DNA from: an uncultured Clostridia bacterium
GTDB taxonomy: Bacteria; Bacillota; Clostridia; TANB77; CAG-508
Direction of reading: 5' to 3'
Length of the DNA: 10,700 nt
NCBI GenBank assembly: GCA_948663505.1
Contig: CAPNAQ010000055.1
Span: 1 to 10,700 of the forward strand
Shown here in pieces: positions 7,001 to 10,700 of this stretch; the first letter of the stretch is position 1, and each line of letters begins with the position of its first letter. Both the position numbers and the translations under genes were made by a program. Under the pieces are notes generated by a model. It was not told the origin of the DNA and ran no database searches. It worked only from the letters and a program-made list of their open reading frames with translations.

Positions 7001-7372
7001 TGTTTTTACTATTTGATTAAATCCTGCATATTTATTTGAAGCTATATTTGTATGGAGATGATATTTATCCTCTTTTTTAAAATCTTGAAATTCTAGCATT
7101 GTTGCTAATGTATGCTTACACACTCCATATGTATTATAATAATCTATACAATCACAGCTTATATCTTCTATTTCTCCATTTTTTACTTTTATATGTGTTT
7201 CATATAATTCATTTCCATCTACTTGTGCATGTACTTCAAAATTATCTTGATCATAATATTCTACATTTGTTATTTCTACTCTTCCTTCTTTTTTATATCT
7301 TTTTGCTCTTACTTCTCTTGGTAGTCCCGCTTCTGTTATTAACTCTTCAATTAAATTCTTATTTACTTGCAT
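4049..7372 (-). CDS. SNF2-family helicase with N-terminal SWIM zinc finger (1107 aa)
   Basis: This is a superfamily 2 DNA-dependent ATPase of the bacterial SNF2 class (B. subtilis YwqA-like), expected to translocate on duplex DNA and displace bound proteins such as RNA polymerase; its precise role is not established. The N-terminus has a SWIM zinc finger, C73-x-C75-x9-C85-x-H87. Residues ~110-600 match the size and position of the SNF2-associated region. The ATPase core holds LRSYQKTGFKWL (634-645), Walker A DDMGLGKT (659-666), motif II DEAQ (769-772), LTGTP (796-800), motif V GGTGLNL (1017-1023) and motif VI QATDRAYRIGQ (1043-1053). All catalytic motifs are intact. GGAGA precedes the ATG by 6 nt and a strong promoter is adjacent, so it is probably monocistronic. 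The last ~115 codons use a different codon set from the rest. Distinguishing a DNA-repair role from a transcription-linked one needs experiment. Confidence 0.95.
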   Translation of the reverse strand: MQVNKNLIEELITEAGLPREVRAKRYKKEGRVEITNVEYYDQDNFEVHAQVDGNELYETHIKVKNGEIEDISCDCIDYYNTYGVCKHTLATMLEFQDFKKEDKYHLHTNIASNKYAGFNQIVKTLYNEELEEIDSEIELKQKNEGTIKIEPQILFDRYTREMKIEFKIGDKRMYKLKNLSEFYERMINEEYFKYGDKLEFVHKMEMFREEDRELLNFIMKYAEIIRYTNSSANSNYRYYGKALSENSIIIGNTAIDEIFEIFKNKTISIEKDYAKQITLFVDENPQIEFILEKSKEDEYKIEANFDIQDVSILKGKKYKYVLTDENLYRCTKEFEDTNLKLLSIFRENYYNSISLGKEELGDLFSVIIPRVKNAIKIDDKIEKEVRKYEPEKLGVKVYLDFDENNYIIADVKLCYGEKEFNPLNSEEEKEFKTTRNVIEETKALNIFRKTGFMYDVNNLRFILPDEEKIYEFLADDINYYMKKFEVLVTENFKSKEITKPKMSSLGVRVENNLLTVDLIGLNIDPSELENIMKKYKLKKKYHRLKDGSFLDLQDNNEIEFLDKLVAGTHIDYKQLEEGSLRLPVNRTLYLNQLLKQIKGAEISKNKEFKNIIDGLDKETLDEEEQIPKDLENTLRSYQKTGFKWLKTLDKFKFGGILADDMGLGKTIQIISLLLNYKENIIDEGNEKNKQNRASLVVSPSSLALNWKSEIEKFAPNLKMRVIRGSAEERKEIIENIDKYDVIITSYDLLKRDIETYKEKKYNFRYIIADEAQYLKNNNTKNAKAIKELNADTRYALTGTPIENSLAELWSIFDFIMPGYLFSYKEFKNSYETAIVKDEDKKAMQKLKMLIEPFVLRRTKKEVLTELPEKTITVLNNEMGEEQRKIYLSYLLKAKNEIQEEININGYEKSQIKILAALTRLRQICCHPALFIEDYNEESSKLEQCIEIIEDGITAGHKILLFSTYTSMFYIIEKKLEERNIKYFKLTGNTKVDERIGLVDEFNQNKDIKVFLISLKAGGTGLNLIGADMVIHYDPWWNISAENQATDRAYRIGQKNNVQVYKLITKDSIEEKIYELQQKKAELTNNMLSTQTTFINKLSKDDIMRLFS

Positions 7373-7404
7373 TTTTTCTCTCCATTTTTATTTATTGATG
7401 TACT

Positions 7405-7433
7405 ATTATATTATTTTTTAGAAAATTTTGCAA
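7405..7433 (-). promoter_or_regulatory. Sigma-A promoter of the SNF2 helicase gene
   Basis: On the minus strand TTGCAA (7428-7433) and TATAAT (7405-7410) are 17 bases apart, the same box sequences and spacing as the promoter at 2039-2067. The predicted start near 7398 gives a leader of about 25 nt containing the ribosome binding site. Confidence 0.7.
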
Positions 7434-7500
7434 TAAATTTTTATTTTTTAAATTTCTTTTTATTTCATGAATTTAATTATAGAAAAAAGATATAATTTTT

Positions 7501-7530
7501 CAATTTAAAAGGCAGGTATGGACCCTGCCA
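7501..7530 (-). terminator. Terminator of the Spo0E-like gene
   Basis: GGCAGG (7511-7516) and CCTGCC (7524-7529) form a GC-rich 6-bp stem with a 7-nt loop, 7 bases past the stop codon. In the minus-strand RNA it is followed by TTTTAAATT. It separates this gene from the SNF2 promoter. Confidence 0.75.
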
Positions 7531-7535
7531 AAATA

Positions 7536-7679
7536 TCACTCTTCCTCATTCTCTCTATAATATTTTGCAATTAATTCATCAAGTTCGACACTTAATTGAT
7601 ATATAACGCTATAATCCTCTCCGTCTTCTATACTTTTATTTAGTTTATCTCTTAATTTGCATATTTCTTCATTTAACAT
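7536..7679 (-). CDS. Spo0E-like aspartyl-phosphate phosphatase family protein (47 aa)
   Basis: The protein is short: MLNEEICKLRDKLNKSIEDG, then EDYSVIYQLSVELDELIAKY and YRENEEE. It shows the Spo0E family pattern of two short helices with the signature L-S-x-E-L-D-x-L-I-x-x-Y (here LSVELDELIAKY, residues 29-40). In B. subtilis, Spo0E, YisI and YnzD dephosphorylate Spo0A~P and so delay sporulation. The target here is presumably Spo0A of this organism, which is inference. The length is typical for the short members. AAGGAG sits 8 nt before the ATG and a strong terminator follows. A TGTCGAA sequence matching the core of a Spo0A box lies about 180 bases upstream. The gene supports a spore-forming Firmicute host. 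Confidence 0.85.
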   Translation of the reverse strand: MLNEEICKLRDKLNKSIEDGEDYSVIYQLSVELDELIAKYYRENEEE

Positions 7680-7730
7680 ATCAATCACTCCTTTTTATTG
7701 TATAAGAAAAATCAATATTTTGATATACAA

Positions 7731-7787
7731 TTAATACTTGTACATAATTTTTGTTTTCTCATCAATAGTATAATTATAAATTAACAT
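7731..7787 (-). CDS. Possible 18-codon upstream ORF (leader peptide) before the Spo0E-like gene
   Basis: MLINYTIDEK-like reading: the frame encodes MLIYNYTIDEKTKIMYKY and stops 51 bases before the Spo0E-like start. TTAGGAG lies 6 nt upstream of its ATG, which is ideal spacing. The peptide has no recognisable family. It could be a leader peptide or a small protein, or the Shine-Dalgarno match could be chance in this AT-rich gap. Confidence 0.3.
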   Translation of the reverse strand: MLIYNYTIDEKTKIMYKY

Positions 7788-7855
7788 ATTAAGCTCCTAA
7801 AGTCAAGTATTTTCAACGGTTTTTAACAACTTTCGTATGACCTAGTTCGATTTTT

Positions 7856-7862
7856 TTCGACA
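7856..7862 (-). promoter_or_regulatory. Possible Spo0A box (TGTCGAA)
   Basis: On the minus strand GTGTCGAAA contains the Spo0A box core TGTCGAA, and an imperfect ATCGAAC follows 6 bases downstream. It is upstream of the Spo0E-like gene, where control by its own target would make sense. A 7-mer can occur by chance: the same core also appears inside coding sequence near 7584 and 8272. Confidence 0.3.
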
Positions 7863-7879
7863 CCAACAATCATAATAAT

Positions 7880-7912
7880 ACGGCATAAAATATTTTTATA
7901 TATTTATGTCGT
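7880..7912. other. Stem-loop downstream of the M16 peptidase pair
   Basis: ACGGCATAAA (7880-7889) pairs with TTTATGTCGT (7903-7912) in a 10-bp stem with one wobble position, 21 bases past the stop of the M16 gene. It may end that transcript, but there is no T-run after it on the minus strand and the wobble is G-U only in plus-strand RNA, so I do not call it a terminator. Confidence 0.35.
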
Positions 7913-7932
7913 AAATATTACATTATTTTTTT

Positions 7933-9204
7933 CTAATTTTTTACAACAGATATTATCATATTTTTCTCATTAAATACATCTTTTAACACCTGATTTAAAT
8001 ATTCTACATTTAATGTATCTATTTCTTCTAAATAATCAAAACTATTTATACCTTTAAAAAAGTCATTTAAAAACATTCTAGCAATACTTGTTACGTCATT
8101 AAATTCTTTAACATATTCTCCATAAATTGTTCTTTTTACTCTTTCGAAGTCTTGTTCATTTACTCCATTTTTAATAATGTTTCTAACTTGATCTTTAAAC
8201 ATATTAAATAATTCTTCTGGATTGTTTGATTGACCTGTTATTAAAATATATGCATAATTTTTGTCGAATTCGTATTCTATACTTGGTGCATCATAACTAT
8301 TTCCCATGTTATATAGCTTTTTATATAATTCGGAACTTCCTCCTATTAATAAATTTAATAATATTTCAATAGCTATGTGTTTTTTTACCTTTTCTTTTTC
8401 CTCAGCTGGTTTATCCTTTATTCCTATTGTATACAAAGGCTTACTCACTTCCATTTTTTGTTCAACTTTTTCTTTTACAATTCCTTGTGGTTCTTCTTCA
8501 AAAATCCTTTTTATTTCACCATTAGCTTTGTTTTCTATTAGCCTTGTTTTTATTTCTTCTATTAACTCTTTTGGTTCAAAGTCCCCACATATCACCATTG
8601 CCATGTTTGATGGATTATAAAATGTATTATAACATTTATATAATATATCTTTATCTATATGACTTATTGTTTCTGCAGTTCCTGTTATATCTAATTTTAC
8701 AGGATGATTATGATACATTGCCTCTAATGCATTTAGATATACTTTCCAATCTGGATAATCATCATACATTGCTATTTCTTGGCCTATTATTCCTTTTTCT
8801 TTTTCTACATTTTCATTAGTAAAATATGGATGTTGTACATAATCCATAAATTCATCTAATGCTTTATAAAAATTGTCTGTACATTCATATAAATATGCTG
8901 TATGGTTATTTGTTGTATAAGCATTTGCATTTACTCCTAATGATGTTAAAACATCTAAACTATTTTTACCATTCTCTTGTTCAAACATCTTATGCTCTAA
9001 AAAATGGGCAACTCCTTTTGGTACTTCTGTTACTTCTGTTTCTCCTGGTACTATAAATGTACTATCATTTGATCCATAATTTGTTCCCCATATTATATAT
9101 TTTTTTTGTATTCCTTTTTTTGGTATAATCATGACAGTTAATCCATTTTCTAATTTTTCCATATATAACTTTTCTTTAACTCTTAAATTTTCTATTATTT
9201 GCAT
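7933..9204 (-). CDS. M16 family zinc metallopeptidase, catalytic subunit (YmfH-like, 423 aa)
   Basis: This is a pitrilysin/M16-type metallopeptidase, which cleaves peptides in a closed chamber formed by two related halves. The inverted zinc motif HxxEH is intact: H67-F-L-E70-H71 in GVAHFLEHKMFE. The third ligand is probably E143 in EKGIIGQEIAMYDD, seven residues after E136 as in other M16 enzymes. SLGVNANAYTTNNHTAYLY (88-106) and NPSNMAMVICGDF are further typical segments. There is no signal peptide, so it is likely cytosolic. The ATG overlaps the stop codon of the upstream M16 gene in TAATG, with a GGGGGAAGG ribosome binding site, implying translational coupling and a 1:1 complex. The length fits the ~420-430 aa single-repeat M16B class. 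In B. subtilis the neighbouring ymfF-ymfH genes encode the equivalent pair. The substrate is unknown. Confidence 0.93.
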   Translation of the reverse strand: MQIIENLRVKEKLYMEKLENGLTVMIIPKKGIQKKYIIWGTNYGSNDSTFIVPGETEVTEVPKGVAHFLEHKMFEQENGKNSLDVLTSLGVNANAYTTNNHTAYLYECTDNFYKALDEFMDYVQHPYFTNENVEKEKGIIGQEIAMYDDYPDWKVYLNALEAMYHNHPVKLDITGTAETISHIDKDILYKCYNTFYNPSNMAMVICGDFEPKELIEEIKTRLIENKANGEIKRIFEEEPQGIVKEKVEQKMEVSKPLYTIGIKDKPAEEKEKVKKHIAIEILLNLLIGGSSELYKKLYNMGNSYDAPSIEYEFDKNYAYILITGQSNNPEELFNMFKDQVRNIIKNGVNEQDFERVKRTIYGEYVKEFNDVTSIARMFLNDFFKGINSFDYLEEIDTLNVEYLNQVLKDVFNEKNMIISVVKN

Positions 9205-10478
9205 TAGCCTTCCCCCTTTAAAAAATATATTGTATTTATTTGAACTTTATTTGCTACATTTAGGATTTTCTGTTTATCTACATCTTGTACTTTTTTTATA
9301 TAATCTTCAATACTATATTTCACTTCTGATAATTCTTGTCCAAAATTATACATTACTTCTGAATCTTGTTCATCTTCTATTGCCTTTATTGATGCAATAA
9401 TCCCTTGTTTTGCTTCTTCTATCTCTTCATCTAAAAAATTTCCATTTTTCATTTCTTCTAATTGTTTTTTTATTATTTCTACAGCTTTATCATAATTTTT
9501 TATTTCAATTCCACAATTAATAAATATATTATTTTTAAATCTATAATAACTTGAACTTGCAGTATATGCTAAACTTGCTTTTTCCCTAACATTCTGAAAC
9601 AATTTTGAATTTGCACTTCCTCCAAGTATACTATTATAAATCATAGCATCATATCTAAAATCTTCATTATCTATATTTACATCTAGTCCTATAACAAGTT
9701 TACCTTGTGTTATATCCATTTTTTCTTGTATTATATTTTCTTCTTTTTGCTCATTTTTTTCTATTTTTGGTAATATATATTCAGGTTCTCTTTCTTTTAA
9801 TTTTTTAACATTTTCATTATCTGAAACTAATGCTTCAATACTTTCATCTATAATTCCTGATACATATATATCTATTTTACATTTATTAATTAATTCTTGA
9901 TAATATTGATATAAATTTTTTTCATCTATTTCTTTTAAATCGTCTATATATCCATATCTATATAATCCATATGGTTTATTTTTATACATTTCTTCTATAC
10001 ATCTATTTTGTGCATATTTCGCTTTATTATCTATTTTTCCTTCTATTACTTGTTTTAAGTTTTCTTTTTCTTGTTCTATATATTCTTTTTTGAATGCTTC
10101 ATTTTCTATATATGGATTAAATATTATTTCTAATATTTTTTCAATTGATGTTTTTATCATGTTTTCATTTTCTTTTGGCAAAAATTCATCATTTACTGAT
10201 TCTAAATAAAATTTTAAGATTTGGTTATCTCCTGTTTTGTCTACTCCACAATCAAAACTTGCTCCATACATTTCTTCTAACTTCTTGTTTATTTCTTCTT
10301 GTGTTGGCATATTTACTGTTCCTCTTCTTAATATTGCTGGTATTATCGCATTTTTGGTTACTGTTTCTTTTTCTAGCTTTGTTGTTATCATTACTGCTAT
10401 TAAGTTTGTTTTAAATTTATTTGTTTCTATTTCATGTAGTTTTATTCCTTTTTTTAATTCTCTTTCTTTATATTTCAT
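9204..10478 (-). CDS. M16 family peptidase-like protein, non-catalytic partner (YmfF-like, 424 aa)
   Basis: It has the same fold class as its neighbour but no HxxEH: the equivalent stretch reads AIIPAILRRGT (44-54), so it cannot bind zinc in the usual way. It keeps the substrate-binding features of the non-catalytic half, LGGSANSKLFQNVREK (285-300) with the R298...Y305 pair in REKASLAY. EEMYGASFDCGVDKTGDNQ (68-86) corresponds to the early beta-sheet region. In bacterial two-gene M16B systems, one subunit gives the zinc site and the other the Arg/Tyr pair; this order, partner first and catalytic second, matches B. subtilis ymfF-ymfH. AGAGG lies 6 nt before the ATG. Its stop codon overlaps the next start by one base. 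No signal peptide is seen. An obvious promoter could not be assigned in the upstream 200 bases. Confidence 0.92.
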   Translation of the reverse strand: MKYKERELKKGIKLHEIETNKFKTNLIAVMITTKLEKETVTKNAIIPAILRRGTVNMPTQEEINKKLEEMYGASFDCGVDKTGDNQILKFYLESVNDEFLPKENENMIKTSIEKILEIIFNPYIENEAFKKEYIEQEKENLKQVIEGKIDNKAKYAQNRCIEEMYKNKPYGLYRYGYIDDLKEIDEKNLYQYYQELINKCKIDIYVSGIIDESIEALVSDNENVKKLKEREPEYILPKIEKNEQKEENIIQEKMDITQGKLVIGLDVNIDNEDFRYDAMIYNSILGGSANSKLFQNVREKASLAYTASSSYYRFKNNIFINCGIEIKNYDKAVEIIKKQLEEMKNGNFLDEEIEEAKQGIIASIKAIEDEQDSEVMYNFGQELSEVKYSIEDYIKKVQDVDKQKILNVANKVQINTIYFLKGEG

Positions 10479-10592
10479 ATTATTCCTCTCTTTCTTTTTT
10501 ATCTAGTAATAAAAAGTTTAAAGTTGGTTTTATTTTTTACTTTTTATATTTTATCCTTTTTTTTGCTTCTAATACTTTTATTTTATTAATTC

Positions 10593-10677
10593 TGTACAAT
10601 TATTTATATTATAGGAAAGTTTTGTGGAATATATAATTAAATATCTATGTATTAATAGAACTTTCCTATAATATAAA
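10593..10677. repeat. MITE-like palindromic repeat, copy 2
   Basis: Arms 10603-10621 (TTTATATTATAGGAAAGTT) and 10659-10677 are perfect 19-bp inverted repeats around a 37-nt AT-rich interior. Bases 10593-10617 match 3996-4020 exactly and the right arm matches 4031-4047. Each arm carries TATAAT pointing outward, so copies could supply -10 elements to neighbours; this one is 115 bases upstream of the M16 pair. No coding sequence is inside. Confidence 0.7.
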
Positions 10678-10700
10678 AAGTGAAAGTTAAAGAAAAATTT

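Noticed and set aside
8268..8276. TTGTCGAA, a match to the Spo0A box, within the M16 gene
   Set aside because: It is internal to a coding sequence, explained by the codons for Phe-Asp-Lys, and far from any promoter.
10507..10592. Promoter for the M16 pair
   Set aside because: Several TAAAAT-like stretches occur, but none has an acceptable -35 at 16-18 bases, so no site can be assigned.
3996..10677. The whole SNF2 to M16 segment as one composite transposon bounded by the two palindromes
   Set aside because: No transposase or integrase lies inside, the genes are ordinary chromosomal functions, and the copies differ in internal length; independent insertions are simpler.

Overview
This is an AT-rich window (roughly a quarter G+C by eye). 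Every recognisable gene lies on the minus strand. The host is most likely a low-GC, endospore-forming Firmicute of the Clostridia. The evidence is a folate-dependent TrmFO, a short Spo0E-like protein, the YmfF/YmfH-type M16 peptidase pair, strong AGGAGG-like ribosome binding sites and A/T-ending codons. No genus can be named from the sequence alone.

Layout from left to right; transcription runs right to left. Positions 1-338 hold the end of an insertion sequence: the first 65 codons of an ISNCY/IS1202-like transposase, three copies of a ~20 bp subterminal repeat, and a hairpin facing incoming transcription. Next is a two-gene unit of unknown function, a 48-aa acidic protein followed by a 455-aa highly charged coiled-coil protein. 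It has a clear sigma-A promoter, an upstream palindrome and a terminator. trmFO (tRNA m5U54 methyltransferase) follows, with its own terminator. Between trmFO and the next gene is a 512-bp gene-free stretch rich in inverted repeats. A 1107-aa SWIM-zinc-finger SNF2 helicase gene comes next, with its own promoter. Then come a 47-aa Spo0E-like gene and a possible 18-codon upstream ORF. The window ends with two overlapping M16 metallopeptidase genes, one with an intact zinc site and one without.

Most of this is ordinary chromosomal core. The parts that merit a second look are the uncharacterised small-protein/coiled-coil operon, an abrupt codon-usage change inside the last ~115 codons of the SNF2 gene, the structured intergenic region before trmFO, a pair of MITE-like palindromic repeats near 4.0 kb and 10.6 kb, and the non-coding organisation of the IS end. 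I see no CRISPR array, tRNA or rRNA, and no convincing defence or biosynthetic system. The coiled-coil operon is the only candidate for something undescribed.
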